Positions 18,411-28,167 are shown, counted from the stretch's first letter. The stretch: DNA of 64,000 nucleotides from CAVYGM01 sp963768025 (GCA_963768025.1 CAVYGM010000019.1:62001-126000), one strand, 5' to 3'. Translations and numbers: made by a program. Notes: generated from the sequence alone by a model not told the origin.

Positions 18411-19907
18411 TTACTGCCAGTCTGAATTTTGCGTCAACTCCGGATTGGCGTTGACCTCATCCTGCGGAATAGGGAAATACTTGTTTTTGGCTTGTACCGG
18501 ACGGCTGGGATACACCGAATTGGTCGCTTTGGGGATCACAGTTAGGAATTTGCCCGTACGGGTCAGGTCGTACCAGCGGTCGCCCTCGGCGAAAAATTCC
18601 CACGAGCGCTCCTGCAATACGGCATCCACAAAGGCATCCTTGGCAAGCCCAGCCTGCAAATCGGACAGTCCGGCACGCTTACGAACGGCGTTGATGTAGC
18701 CATAGGCCTTGGCCGTACCACCATTTAGGCGGGCCTCGGCTTCGGCGGCGATCAGGTACACATCCGGCAAACGGAGGATCGGAATGTTCACAAACGTACT
18801 GGTGGTAGAAACTGGATCGCGGTACTTGCGGATCAGAACGCCTTCGGTGGTGATGGGGGTGATGTCCTTCTGAGCTACAATCTTGCCGGCCCGATTGAGG
18901 TAAGAGGTTTCCAGCAACAACCGCCGCTTATCGGCCGGATCAAACGAGTTGTAAAAACCCTGGTAGGCAAACATGGATCCGAACGAAGTACGCGCATACT
19001 CCACGCCGGCACTACCCGATGGGCCTGCAAGTCCTACCAATTGGTGGCCGGTACCGGGCGAAATGGGGTCTACTTCAAAGGCCCATATGTTTTCGATCCG
19101 GGCGGCGTCTTCTTTTAGGTAGTCGTATACATCCAGCACATTGGGCATGAGGGAGTACTTGCCGGAGCTGATGACCGCCTCCGCTTTTTCCAGCGCTTTG
19201 GCCCAGTCCTCGTTGTAGAGGGCGGCTTTGGCGTACAGCGCATTGACAGCTTCCCGACTCGGGCGACCTTTCTCTATGGCTGGGTACGAGGGTAACCCCG
19301 CCGCCAGGGCTTGATCCAGATCGCTGTAAATCTGCTTGTAGACATCCGCCTTGGGGCTTTTGCCCACATACGCTTTGGCTTCGGAGGTACTCGGCTCGGT
19401 TTTGACGGGTACATCGCCAAAGTTTTTGGTCAGCATCCAGTGGTAGAAAGCCCGCAGGAAGTACGCTTCGCCGATGATCTGTTTTTTGCGGGTTTCGTCC
19501 ATCTTGGCATCGGGTACCTTCGTAATAATCCAGTTGGCGTTCTCGATGCCGCTGTACGACGACGCCCATATCTGCTGGGGCGACTCGTTGGTACGACCCG
19601 CGCTGCGCTGGGTGGTGTAGGTAGGTTCAATCGTAAACAACGTGAGCGTGTTGCGGCCCACCACCGCCCGGGGGTATACCTGGTCGGCGCTGTAATCGGG
19701 CACCATCAAGGCCGCCGGACCACCGTAAAGCCCCCGCATGGCATCGTACACAGCGATGAGGCCTTTGTCGGCATCGGAGGCTGTCTGATAAAAATTATCG
19801 GTAAAAATGGACGAGTACACGGTTTCGTCCAGTTCACAGGAGGTCATTCCTACGCCAAGTAGTAGTACAGGCAAGACTTTATATAAAGTTCTAAATTTTG
19901 TTTTCAT
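18411..19907 (-). CDS. SusD/RagB family nutrient-binding outer-membrane lipoprotein
   Basis: Surface lipoprotein of 498 residues that captures the glycan and closes over its SusC transporter. The N-terminus has a lipoprotein signal with lipobox LGVGMTSC and then ELDETVYSSIFTDNFY, the classic SusD beginning. The helical TPR-like core includes QIWASSYSGIENANWII, AYFLRAFYHWML and LRLPDVYLIAAEAEARLNGG. The C-terminal end AFVDAVLQERSWEFFAEGDR WYDL is typical. The gene is intact. It lies 125 bp after susC with a small hairpin in the gap, and is followed by a terminator-like hairpin. Confidence 0.95.
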   Translation of the reverse strand: MKTKFRTLYKVLPVLLLGVGMTSCELDETVYSSIFTDNFYQTASDADKGLIAVYDAMRGLYGGPAALMVPDYSADQVYPRAVVGRNTLTLFTIEPTYTTQRSAGRTNESPQQIWASSYSGIENANWIITKVPDAKMDETRKKQIIGEAYFLRAFYHWMLTKNFGDVPVKTEPSTSEAKAYVGKSPKADVYKQIYSDLDQALAAGLPSYPAIEKGRPSREAVNALYAKAALYNEDWAKALEKAEAVISSGKYSLMPNVLDVYDYLKEDAARIENIWAFEVDPISPGTGHQLVGLAGPSGSAGVEYARTSFGSMFAYQGFYNSFDPADKRRLLLETSYLNRAGKIVAQKDITPITTEGVLIRKYRDPVSTTSTFVNIPILRLPDVYLIAAEAEARLNGGTAKAYGYINAVRKRAGLSDLQAGLAKDAFVDAVLQERSWEFFAEGDRWYDLTRTGKFLTVIPKATNSVYPSRPVQAKNKYFPIPQDEVNANPELTQNSDWQ

Positions 19908-19967
19908 TTTATTGGCAATTAGATTAAGAGCGTTAGAAGTAACGTTGAGCTATTACACCTCCCTTCA

Positions 19968-19987
19968 TCCCTCCTTAGTAGGAGGGA
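19968..19987 (-). promoter_or_regulatory. Hairpin in the susC-susD intergenic gap
   Basis: A perfect 8-bp inverted repeat (TCCCTCCT at 19968-19975, complement at 19980-19987) with a 4-base loop. There is no T-run in the direction of transcription, so a processing or mRNA-stability element is more likely than a terminator. Confidence 0.4.
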
Positions 19988-20032
19988 AATTCAAATCAGC
20001 ATAATAACTCATTGAAATTCATATATTTAATT

Positions 20033-23000
20033 CTAAAACGTCAGCTGGATTCCTGCCAGGAACGACTTCGCCTGCGGGTACACCAGATTGTCAACGCCAA
20101 TGGCGGTGTTAGAACCCGCGTAGGTATTGACCTCAGGATCAAAGCCGGTGTACTTCGTCAACGTCAGCAGGTTGTTGCCGCTGATGTAAATCCGGGCCCG
20201 GCTGATGCCTTTGATCGTTGGTAGGGTGTAGCCCAGGCTGATGTTCTTCAGCCGGACGTAGGAGCCATCTTCCATGGCATAGTCGGTGATGGGCAGGCGT
20301 CCGGCTACGAAGGCACTCACATACTGATTGCTGGGGTTGGTGGGCGTCCAGCGATTGGCTACGCCTTGCAGCAGATTGCGCTGCCCCAGCGGATTCTCGA
20401 ACGATAGCCGGCTGATGTTATAAACATCATTGCCTTGCGAACCGGAGAAGAAAGCGCTCAGATCGAAGTTCTTGTAGGTCAGGTTGGTAGAAGCACCGAA
20501 GATGAAGTTGGGGTTGGGATTACCAGTAATCACCTGATCCATGGAATTGATCGCCCCGTCGTTGTTCAGATCTTTGACCTTATGGCCCCCTACCCGACCG
20601 TCATAGCCGGGAACAATGGCGTCGCCCGTTTGATTGATGCCGTCAAACACGTAGGTTTTGAATACGCCGAGCGGTTGGCCCACGCTCAGAATGGACGCAT
20701 TGGTAACAAAGCGCTCCTGAGTGGTACCTCCGTCCAGATCCAGCAGTTTATTGCGGTTGGCGGTGAGGTTACCCGACATCGACCAGCGCACGGGGCCGTT
20801 GAGGATGGTAGCATTGGCCGCAAATTCGAAGCCTTTGTTTTCCAGCGAAGCAAAGTTGCCGGTAATGCTTCCGTAGCCGGACGAAAGCGGCAGCGTCTTC
20901 ACGTACAGCAGGTCATCCGTACGCTTGTGGTAGTAGTCCATGATGATGGATAGGCGGTTGTTGAACAGTCCAATATCCAGACCAATGTCCGTTTGGGTCG
21001 ATTTCTCCCAGCGTAGGTCTGGGTTGGAGATACCCGTAGGGCTGATAGCCGTCACAAAGGAATTGCCCAGGTTGTAGCCTCCTCCCGAGCTTACCGTAGC
21101 CAGTGACTGGTAGGGCGAAATCCCCCCCGCATTACCCGTAATACCGTAGCTGGCGCGAAGTTTTAGATCCGACATCCACTTTACATTTTGCAGAAAATCT
21201 TCCTCGATGATCCGCCACGCGGCTGAAACCGCCGGGAAGAAGCCGTACTTATTGTTGGTACCAAACTTGCTCGATCCGTCCACGCGGGCGGTCAGGTCCA
21301 GGAAGTACTTATCCCTGAAGCCGTAGTTGATCCGACCCATGTAGGAGTCAAGGCGCTGCTTGGAACGGCCACTGCTCACGGTCCGGTTCAGGGCCAGTTG
21401 CAGGGCCTCGTTTCGGGTGGCGTCATTGGGAAAGCCCGTTGCGCTTATGGAGTTGGAATTGGAATTCTCCACCTGAGAGGCAAAAACCCCGGTAAACCGC
21501 AAACTATGGTCTTCGCCAAACTTCCGGTTATAGGACAGAATACTTTCGTGCAGCAAGCCCAGGAAATTTGAGTTGGACTTGGCCGCCGAACCCGAATTGG
21601 CGTTAATGTCGTTGGTATTGATGATCGAAAGGGGTGAATAAAAGTCATTCAACTGGCTCTGGATATCACCGTTGAAAGAAGCCCGGTAGCTCAACCCCGG
21701 CAGGAGTTGAAATTCGCCGAACAGGTTGACCAGCGTGCGTTTGATGTCGCGCTGCCGTAGGATTTCGGTAAAATTCAGGGGGTTGACTACCTCGCGGTAC
21801 TGCCCATTGCCCTGCTCGCCGAATGGAAACACCGAACCATCGGCCCGGTAGGGCTGCAGGGTAGGCGGCGCGCCAACGGCTGCACCGAGTACACTGCCCG
21901 TAACTACCCCGGCATCGCCAATGGACGTACTGCCGGCGTCTACCCCGTTGCTCACATTGTAGCTCCCCAGGATACTCGTCCCGATTTTGAACCTATCGCT
22001 GATCTTGTGATCTACGTTGAGCCTGTACGAATAGCGCTTAAAGTTGGAGTTAATGATAATGCCATCCTGGTTGAAGTAGTTGGCCGATAAGGCCAGCTGC
22101 GTTTTTTCGTTTCCACCGTTAATGGATAACTGGTGGTTCTGGATGGGGGCTTGCTGGAAAATCAGGCTTTGCCAATCGGTCCCTGCACCCAGAGTCGAGG
22201 GGTTTGGGTACGCATTGTTCTTGAATACCTCATTTTCCAGTTGCGCAAATTCGGCGGCATTGAGCACGTCCAGGGTTTTGGTGGCCTGTTGGATGCCGTA
22301 GTAGCTGTCGATGGAAACCCGCGTAGCGCCGGCCTTGCCGCGCTTGGTCGTAATGAGCACCACGCCATTGGCCGCCCGAGCACCGTAAATGGCCGAGGCC
22401 GAAGCGTCTTTGAGTACCTCTACCGACTCAATATCGTTGGGGTTAATGGTAGCAAGGGGGCTAACATCGTTGATCCCGCCGCCGTTCGAAATCTGTATGC
22501 CGTCCACTACATAGAGCGGCTCCGAGTTGCCATTGATGGAGTTGGTACCCCGGATGCGCACGCTGATGTTCCCGCCGGGAGAGCCCGAGTTCTGGTTGAT
22601 CTGTACGCCCGAAATACGGGCCTGCAACCCCTGAGCCACGTTGGTCACGGGCAGTTGGGTAAGCTCATCCGCTTTTACTGAGGCAATGGAGCCGGTAGTT
22701 TCTACTTTTCGTTGGGTACCATAGCCTACCACCACCACCTCTTCGAGGGCTTTGGTGTCGGTTTTGAGGGAAATGTTAAGAGTAGACCGGTTATTGACCG
22801 CCGCTTCCTGGCTTAGGTATCCCAGAAACGAAAATACCAGGGTAGCATTTCCGGCGGCATTGACCGAATAAGTACCGTCCACATTGGTGATGGTACCGCG
22901 CTGCGTGCCTTTGACGGTTACGCTGACACCGGGAATGGCCTCGCCGCCATCATCCGTTACTTTTCCTTTTACGGTCAGGTCCTGAGCCTGCAAATGACTC

Positions 23001-23056
23001 AGAGAAGCTACCCAAAGCACCGTAAGTGAAAAGAGTCTGATTAAATTTTTCAACAT
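20033..23056 (-). CDS. SusC/RagA family TonB-linked outer-membrane transporter
   Basis: TonB-dependent receptor of 1,007 residues that moves the SusD-bound ligand across the outer membrane. The signal peptide is MLKNLIRLFSLTVLWVASLSHLQA. Next come a carboxypeptidase-like barrel-sandwich domain (residues ~27-105, KGKVTDDGGEAIPGVSVTVK), a TonB-box region (EEVVVVGYGTQRKVETTGS), a plug domain (GVQINQNSGSPGGNISVRIR, ANGVVLITTKRGKAG) and a 22-stranded barrel ending YPQAKSFLAGIQLTF. The ATG at 23056 is chosen because the frame's earlier start would add residues before the signal peptide. The gene is intact. It is first in the locus and divergent from the LacI-type regulator, with the candidate operator 200 bp upstream. 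Confidence 0.96.
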   Translation of the reverse strand: MLKNLIRLFSLTVLWVASLSHLQAQDLTVKGKVTDDGGEAIPGVSVTVKGTQRGTITNVDGTYSVNAAGNATLVFSFLGYLSQEAAVNNRSTLNISLKTDTKALEEVVVVGYGTQRKVETTGSIASVKADELTQLPVTNVAQGLQARISGVQINQNSGSPGGNISVRIRGTNSINGNSEPLYVVDGIQISNGGGINDVSPLATINPNDIESVEVLKDASASAIYGARAANGVVLITTKRGKAGATRVSIDSYYGIQQATKTLDVLNAAEFAQLENEVFKNNAYPNPSTLGAGTDWQSLIFQQAPIQNHQLSINGGNEKTQLALSANYFNQDGIIINSNFKRYSYRLNVDHKISDRFKIGTSILGSYNVSNGVDAGSTSIGDAGVVTGSVLGAAVGAPPTLQPYRADGSVFPFGEQGNGQYREVVNPLNFTEILRQRDIKRTLVNLFGEFQLLPGLSYRASFNGDIQSQLNDFYSPLSIINTNDINANSGSAAKSNSNFLGLLHESILSYNRKFGEDHSLRFTGVFASQVENSNSNSISATGFPNDATRNEALQLALNRTVSSGRSKQRLDSYMGRINYGFRDKYFLDLTARVDGSSKFGTNNKYGFFPAVSAAWRIIEEDFLQNVKWMSDLKLRASYGITGNAGGISPYQSLATVSSGGGYNLGNSFVTAISPTGISNPDLRWEKSTQTDIGLDIGLFNNRLSIIMDYYHKRTDDLLYVKTLPLSSGYGSITGNFASLENKGFEFAANATILNGPVRWSMSGNLTANRNKLLDLDGGTTQERFVTNASILSVGQPLGVFKTYVFDGINQTGDAIVPGYDGRVGGHKVKDLNNDGAINSMDQVITGNPNPNFIFGASTNLTYKNFDLSAFFSGSQGNDVYNISRLSFENPLGQRNLLQGVANRWTPTNPSNQYVSAFVAGRLPITDYAMEDGSYVRLKNISLGYTLPTIKGISRARIYISGNNLLTLTKYTGFDPEVNTYAGSNTAIGVDNLVYPQAKSFLAGIQLTF

Positions 23057-23255
23057 AAGTAAAGTGGTTAAGGGAAAAGGAGAAATTGGTATTATGCAAT
23101 TTTTGATCGAAATTAACCTGATCTGCAAAATCTGCTTTCCTAAGGGAAGAATGCCTTATTTTGCATTTTAGGCTGATTTTATACTAAATATAAGATAGAG
23201 GAAGCAGTTTTCAAGGGCAGGAAAGTACAGATTTTCTGATTATTTCGATAAAAAA

Positions 23256-23287
23256 TATCGGTAACGTTTGTGCAAACGTTACCGATA
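23256..23287. promoter_or_regulatory. Perfect palindrome, probable LacI-family operator
   Basis: TATCGGTAACGTTTG (23256-23270), two bases TG, then the exact complement (23273-23287). The inner half-sites AACGTTTG and CAAACGTT resemble LacI/GalR/PurR-family half-sites. It lies in the 344-bp region between the divergent susC and lacI-type genes and is therefore the best candidate for binding by that regulator, controlling both. Confidence 0.75.
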
Positions 23288-23400
23288 CATGATTTTTATT
23301 ATTTATAATTGCAGGATACCAAAAAAGCATTCGTTTGCGTATTGGCGGTATTTCTGGCTATAAGAGAAAGCACTGATTAAAATAATACAATTTGTTTCCT

Positions 23401-24558
23401 ATGATTGCATGTCCCAAATGCCAGCAGGTCGAAACCATCATGAAAGCGGGATTCGTGCGGGGAAATCAGCGCTTCCTATGCAAGGATTGCACCTACTACT
23501 TCACCATCCCTGCGGCCGACACGCCTACCCGTAAACGCAAGCGACATCAGACTACCATCATTGATATAGCCCAGGAACTCGGCGTTTCGAACTCCACGGT
23601 ATCGCGGGCCTTGCACGGACATCCGGATATCAGTCCCAACACCCGTAAGGCTATCCTGGAAAAAGCGCAGGAGCTGGACTACCAGCCCAACCAACTGGCG
23701 CACAGCCTGGTCAAAAACCGCACCGAAACGGTGGGCATCCTGGTTCCCGAATTCATGACTCAGTTTTTCCCCAACATCATCGTAGGCGCCCAGAAAGTAC
23801 TGACGCAGGCGGGGTACCACCTCATCATCATGCAGTCGGACGAATCGTACGAGACCGAGGTAAGCAATACCAAAGCCCTGCTCGCCAACCGGGTAGATGG
23901 CCTACTGGTGTCCATGAGCCACGAAACCAATAACTATGACCACTTCCGGGTCTTTGAGAAGCGCGATATACCGGTGGTGTACTTCAACCGGGTCAGTGAC
24001 GAGCTGGGAAAATACAAAGTAGTAGTCAACGACTACCAGGGAGCCTTTGCGGCTGTGGAGCACATGATTCAGAAAGGCTACCGTCGCATCGCCCACCTCG
24101 GAGGGCCAACCAATCTGCTTATCAGCCAGGAGAGGCTTCGGGGCTATCGTGATGCTCTGCGGCAAAATGGGTTGGAAGTAATCCCCGAACTCATCATTCA
24201 CGGCGATCTGCGGGCGCAGAAAGCCCGGATTTACGCCGGGTACCTACTCGATTTGCCTGAACCACCCGATGCTATTTTTGCGGTGAATGATCCCTCCGCT
24301 ATCGAGATTATCATGTTAGCCCGGGCTAAGGGATTACGCATCCCGGAGGATTTGGGCGTGGTAGGGTTCAGTGACGATTCCATTGCCGCCCACATTGGCA
24401 CCGGCCTCACCACGGTGAAGCAGCCCACCACCCAAATCGGCGAAGCCGCGGCCCGGATGATCCTACGATTGATGGAAGGAGAAGAGGAAATGGCCCGGCC
24501 CGAAACCGTAGTACTCGATGCACAACTGATTGTGCGGGGGTCGTCGGCGCGGGTGTAG
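23401..24558 (+). CDS. LacI-family transcriptional regulator with an N-terminal zinc-ribbon domain
   Basis: Cytoplasmic repressor/activator of 385 residues. Residues 1-35 form a four-cysteine zinc ribbon (C4-x2-C7 and C27-x2-C30, in MIACPKCQQ and FLCKDCTYYF). It resembles the zinc-finger start of IS1-type InsA proteins rather than anything in ordinary LacI proteins. The LacI helix-turn-helix follows at about 51-72 (DIAQELGVSNSTVSRAL, then HPDISPNTRKAI), then the hinge and a periplasmic-binding-protein-like effector domain (TVGILVPEFMTQFFPNII, AIFAVNDPSAIEIIMLA, VVGFSDDSIAAHIGTGLTTV). The ATG at 23401 is used; a TTG at 23392 is possible. It is divergent from susC with a palindromic operator between, so it should control the utilisation locus in response to a sugar ligand. 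Confidence 0.92.
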   Translation: MIACPKCQQVETIMKAGFVRGNQRFLCKDCTYYFTIPAADTPTRKRKRHQTTIIDIAQELGVSNSTVSRALHGHPDISPNTRKAILEKAQELDYQPNQLAHSLVKNRTETVGILVPEFMTQFFPNIIVGAQKVLTQAGYHLIIMQSDESYETEVSNTKALLANRVDGLLVSMSHETNNYDHFRVFEKRDIPVVYFNRVSDELGKYKVVVNDYQGAFAAVEHMIQKGYRRIAHLGGPTNLLISQERLRGYRDALRQNGLEVIPELIIHGDLRAQKARIYAGYLLDLPEPPDAIFAVNDPSAIEIIMLARAKGLRIPEDLGVVGFSDDSIAAHIGTGLTTVKQPTTQIGEAAARMILRLMEGEEEMARPETVVLDAQLIVRGSSARV

Positions 24559-24560
24559 GA

Positions 24561-24597
24561 TCAACTTCCCGAAAGTTTTCCACTTTCGGGAAGTTGA
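24561..24597. terminator. Hairpin between convergent lacI-type and Uma2 genes
   Basis: A perfect 15-bp inverted repeat (TCAACTTCCCGAAAG at 24561-24575, complement at 24583-24597) begins 3 bp after the regulator stop codon. It lacks a strong T-run but sits between two converging genes, as a bidirectional terminator would. Confidence 0.6.
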
Positions 24598-24606
24598 TGA
24601 AAAGCA

Positions 24607-25240
24607 TCAGTCGATGCCGGAAAAGATATCCCTTACATGTGCCTTAAAACCAGTTATCACTTCTGATTCGAGGGAGCCTTCTTTAATTTTCTGAATCAGC
24701 TCGTATTCTGTACCTCGAAGGAGGTACTGCTCAATAGTTTGCAAGTCAGGATCGATGATCCAATACTCTTGTATGCCGTGCCGGGCATAATCAGTTAGCT
24801 TGATGCCATAATCCCGATCACGGGTACTGTCAGAGAGAATCTCAACCACAAAATCCGGGAGTGGAAAGGCTGATTGCTTGGGTTGGAAGTCGGAAGTACG
24901 GTCTTTGCGCCAAAAGCAGACGTCTGGCCGCGTCGGCGGTCCGATCGTAGTCATTTCTTGTGAGCCGGATCATCGTTTTTTCAACGGCTACCATGCCTAG
25001 TTTTCGATCATAGACATAAGGAATGAGGTATCTCAACAAATGAGTCGAGCACATCCAGTGCCGTCCATAGATCGGTGAATGGTAAACAATCTCACCTAAA
25101 ATGAACTCAGCCTTTTTGTTTTCATCCACCTCTGCCCAGAAAGTGTGGCGGCGGCGCTGTTCCTCATTCCAGGCTTCCTGCAGCTCGTCGAGGAGTTCCT
25201 TGAATTCGAGGGTATTGACTATTTCTTCTTTACTGATCAT
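24607..25240 (-). pseudogene. Uma2 family (DUF820) PD-(D/E)XK-fold protein, one frameshift
   Basis: About 205 residues when joined. The N-terminal part (MISKEEIVNTLEFKELL...FILGEIVYHSPIYGRH) is followed by a shift near 24930, then RPDVCFWRKD, FVVEILSDSTRDRDYGIK and EYWIIDPDLQTIEQYLL. The D...VEILS..ST...D pattern is the Uma2 restriction-endonuclease-like fold. Members are abundant in cyanobacteria and Bacteroidota, and their biological role is unclear. It is a single gene, convergent with the LacI-type regulator. Either a sequencing indel or a real disruption explains the break. Confidence 0.75.
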
Positions 25241-25430
25241 GTAGCGGCAGTTTTTCCTTTACAAATTTAAGCATTTGACTGACTAGACCTAATTCCGTAG
25301 ATTAATCGATTAAGAAGCAACATCCCGAAAGTTTTTGAACGCCCGACGGCCATTCTTTCAGGATATTTTGCGATTATCCTGCTAAATTGCCTTCTCCAAA
25401 ACTTACTTCCGACTACTCATCAACGAATAT

Positions 25431-26822
25431 ATGCGCATTGAACTAAGCAAAATCGACCCTTCCCATCCCCTGACACTCCGCCTATACGCCGAGGGTCAGC
25501 AACCCGACAATCACCCCCGCTTTCAGGCCACCAAGAACGAAACCTGGTGGCCGTCGGCGAGTGAGCTCTGGCTGGGTTTGGGAAAAGCACCCTCGGCCTT
25601 TACTGTGTTGAAATGCTTGCGAACTCTGTTTTTCAAACAGAAAGACCGCTGGCCCGATCAGATAACCCTGGATGCCCGCGAACTACCCGACGAATGGCTG
25701 TCTGCCGCTATAAACGGCATTATGCTCGGGGGGTACAAACTGTGGCTTTACAAATCAGAAGAGAAACCATACAGTAAATTTTTCGGCAAAGAGGGTACCC
25801 TTACCGTCTGGGCTAAGGAAAACGACAGTCAGACCGAAAAAATAATCAGCAAAGCCAAAGCCACCGCCGCCGTGCAGATGCGGGCGATGGACCTCATGAA
25901 CGCGCCCGGCAACAAGAAACCGCCCCGTATCCTGGCCGAGTGGGCGCTCGAATCGGGGAGGAAACACGGATATAAGGTGACGGTGCTGGAAAAAGATTCC
26001 TTACAGGCGTTGGGCATGCACGCCCTGCTCTCGGTTAGTAAGGGCAGTAGTGAACCGCCGGTCATGATACTGACGGAATATACCCCGGCAAGCTATACCA
26101 AAACGGTGGTGCTGGTAGGGAAAGGAGTCACCTTTGATACGGGAGGGGTATCCATCAAGGGGTCTAGCAACATGCACCTCATGAAGAGTGACATGGGCGG
26201 AGCCGCCGCGGTACTTGGCGCGGTAGAACTCGCCGCCCGCCTGCAGCTGCCCGTAAAGCTGATCGGCATAGTGCCCTCCACCGAAAACTGCGTGGACGGA
26301 GAGAGTACTAAACCAGGGGATGTGATTGACTCCTATTCGGGCAAGACCATTGAGGTGATTGACACCGACGCCGAAGGACGGCTCATTCTGGCCGATGGGC
26401 TCAGCTATGCGATCCGCAACTACAAACCGGATGTGTTACTTGACCTGGCGACCTTGACTGGTAGCGTGGTGCAAACCCTGGGTTACGCGGCCGCCGGGCT
26501 CTTCACGGCGAACGATACCCTGGCCGCGCAGCTCGCCACCGCCGGTGATCAAACCGGCGAACGGCTCTGGCGCTTGCCGATCTGGGACGAGTATAAGGAA
26601 GAAATTCAGTCGGATGTAGCCGATGTGCGCAACTACCACGGCAAGCCGCTGGCCGGGGCCATTGTGGCGGCAAAGTTTCTGGAAGTGTTTACCAATGAGC
26701 ATCCCGCCTGGGCGCATCTGGACATTGCCGGCACGGCCTTTGGTGAAGCCGAATACGCCCCCAATCGGGCGGGAACGGCTTTCGGGGTACGGCTGCTGCT
26801 CAACTACCTGGAAAATTTGTAA
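25431..26822 (+). CDS. Leucyl aminopeptidase family protein (M17)
   Basis: Cytosolic zinc/manganese aminopeptidase of 463 residues. The C-terminal catalytic domain shows the metal-binding lysine and aspartate in LVGKGVTFDTGGVSIK, the following MKSDMGGAAAVLGAVE, and the M17 signature region IDTDAEGRLILADGLSY. The end of the site is KFLEVFTNEHPAWAHLDIAGTAF. The N-terminal third is divergent, as usual in the family. The ATP-grasp gene starts 97 bp downstream on the same strand. It is probably involved in peptide turnover. Confidence 0.93.
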   Translation: MRIELSKIDPSHPLTLRLYAEGQQPDNHPRFQATKNETWWPSASELWLGLGKAPSAFTVLKCLRTLFFKQKDRWPDQITLDARELPDEWLSAAINGIMLGGYKLWLYKSEEKPYSKFFGKEGTLTVWAKENDSQTEKIISKAKATAAVQMRAMDLMNAPGNKKPPRILAEWALESGRKHGYKVTVLEKDSLQALGMHALLSVSKGSSEPPVMILTEYTPASYTKTVVLVGKGVTFDTGGVSIKGSSNMHLMKSDMGGAAAVLGAVELAARLQLPVKLIGIVPSTENCVDGESTKPGDVIDSYSGKTIEVIDTDAEGRLILADGLSYAIRNYKPDVLLDLATLTGSVVQTLGYAAAGLFTANDTLAAQLATAGDQTGERLWRLPIWDEYKEEIQSDVADVRNYHGKPLAGAIVAAKFLEVFTNEHPAWAHLDIAGTAFGEAEYAPNRAGTAFGVRLLLNYLENL

Positions 26823-26919
26823 AAAAAACGGGCTTTTTTGTAGGCCGTGCACCCATTCGCACTTGCGATTCTAAGACTATTTTACTTACTTGACTTTGTC
26901 CTCCATCAACGCTGTACTT

Positions 26920-28134
26920 ATGAGCCGACCACTAACCTTTCTATGCGTTTCTACCTTCTTCAAAGGAAATGATTTTCTGCGCGCCTGCAAGGAGGCCGGA
27001 AATACGGTATACCTGCTCACGGCCAAAAAACTTGAAGGCAAACCCTGGGTACGGGATTCTATTGATGAGTTTTTTTACGTAGAGGAAGCAAGCTCTGGTG
27101 GCTACGATATGCAGAATGTCATTACCGGCCTGGCGCACGTCATGCGGAGTCGCAGCGTTGACCGCATTGTGGCCCTGGACGACTTTGATGTAGAAAAAGC
27201 CGCCCTGCTGCGCGAACACTTCCGTATCTCGGGTATGGGCCAAACCACCGCCCGCTACTTCCGAGACAAGCTGGCCATGCGCACCAAAGCCGCCGAGGCG
27301 GGTATCCGGGTGCCGGGGTTTTGTGGCTTGTTTAACGATCAGGTCATCAATGATTTTATCCAAAAATACACCGGCCCCTGGATGATCAAGCCGCGCTCGG
27401 AGGCTTCGGCTACGGGTATCAAAAAACTCCATACGCAGGAGGAGCTTTGGGAGGTGATCCACTCTCTCGGCGACCGTCGGCATGAGTACCTGGTAGAGCA
27501 GTACAAGCCGGGGCACGTGTACCACGTAGATTCTTTGTCGCACAATGGCCGGGTGGTTTTTTCGTGGAGTAGCCAGTACATTGCCCCGCCCTTCGATGTG
27601 GCCCATGGCGGTGGGATCTTTCGGTCGGTGACCGTACCTTTTGATTCTGCCGAGTGGCACGCGCTCGAAACCATGGCCGTGGACGTACTCAAAGCGTTCG
27701 GCCTGAAGCACAGCGCCTCGCATACGGAGGTGATCCGCTGCCACGACGACGGACAGTACTATTTCCTGGAAACCTCTTCGCGGGTAGGCGGTGCCCACCT
27801 GGCGGATATGGTGGAAGCCTCCTCGGGTATCAACCTCTGGAAAGAGTGGGCCCGCCTGGAAACCGCCGTGGCACAGGGCGAGGAATTCAAGATGCCCCGG
27901 GTCCAGCGCAATTATTCCGGCATTATTATTTCCCTGGCCCGGCAGCAATGGCCCGACCTTTCCCCCTTCAGCGACCCCGAGGTAGTGTGGCGCATGGAGG
28001 AGGAATACCACGTCGGGTGCGTGGTCCGTTCCAAAAGCCGGGAGCGGGTATTGGAGTTACTGGATTCCTACGCGGAGCGTATCCGCAACGATTACCATGC
28101 TTCGGCTCCCGCCTCGGAAAGAAGTACTCACTGA
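26920..28134 (+). CDS. ATP-grasp domain carboxylate-amine ligase-like protein
   Basis: Cytoplasmic protein of 404 residues with a pre-ATP-grasp domain (PLTFLCVSTFFKGNDFLRAC), an ATP-binding lysine block (GPWMIKPRSEASATGIKK), the second lobe LVEQYKPGHVYHVDSL, and the metal-binding end of the site YYFLETSSRVGGAHLADMV. These enzymes join a carboxylate to an amine or thiol via an acyl phosphate. The actual substrate is unknown. The ATG at 26920 is chosen over a TTG at 26890. It lies between pepA-like and guanine-deaminase-like genes on the same strand (33 bp to the latter). There is no further clue to pathway. Confidence 0.85.
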   Translation: MSRPLTFLCVSTFFKGNDFLRACKEAGNTVYLLTAKKLEGKPWVRDSIDEFFYVEEASSGGYDMQNVITGLAHVMRSRSVDRIVALDDFDVEKAALLREHFRISGMGQTTARYFRDKLAMRTKAAEAGIRVPGFCGLFNDQVINDFIQKYTGPWMIKPRSEASATGIKKLHTQEELWEVIHSLGDRRHEYLVEQYKPGHVYHVDSLSHNGRVVFSWSSQYIAPPFDVAHGGGIFRSVTVPFDSAEWHALETMAVDVLKAFGLKHSASHTEVIRCHDDGQYYFLETSSRVGGAHLADMVEASSGINLWKEWARLETAVAQGEEFKMPRVQRNYSGIIISLARQQWPDLSPFSDPEVVWRMEEEYHVGCVVRSKSRERVLELLDSYAERIRNDYHASAPASERSTH

Positions 28135-28167
28135 GGTAGGTTTGAGGGAATAGCGAATCAGGAAGTA

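Noticed and set aside
23401..23500. IS1-like zinc-finger start suggesting an insertion sequence
   Set aside because: It is continuous with a complete LacI protein, and no transposase core or terminal inverted repeats flank it.
26941..28011. 356-codon open frame on the minus strand opposite the ATP-grasp gene
   Set aside because: The plus-strand frame has ATP-grasp motifs; the antisense has none.
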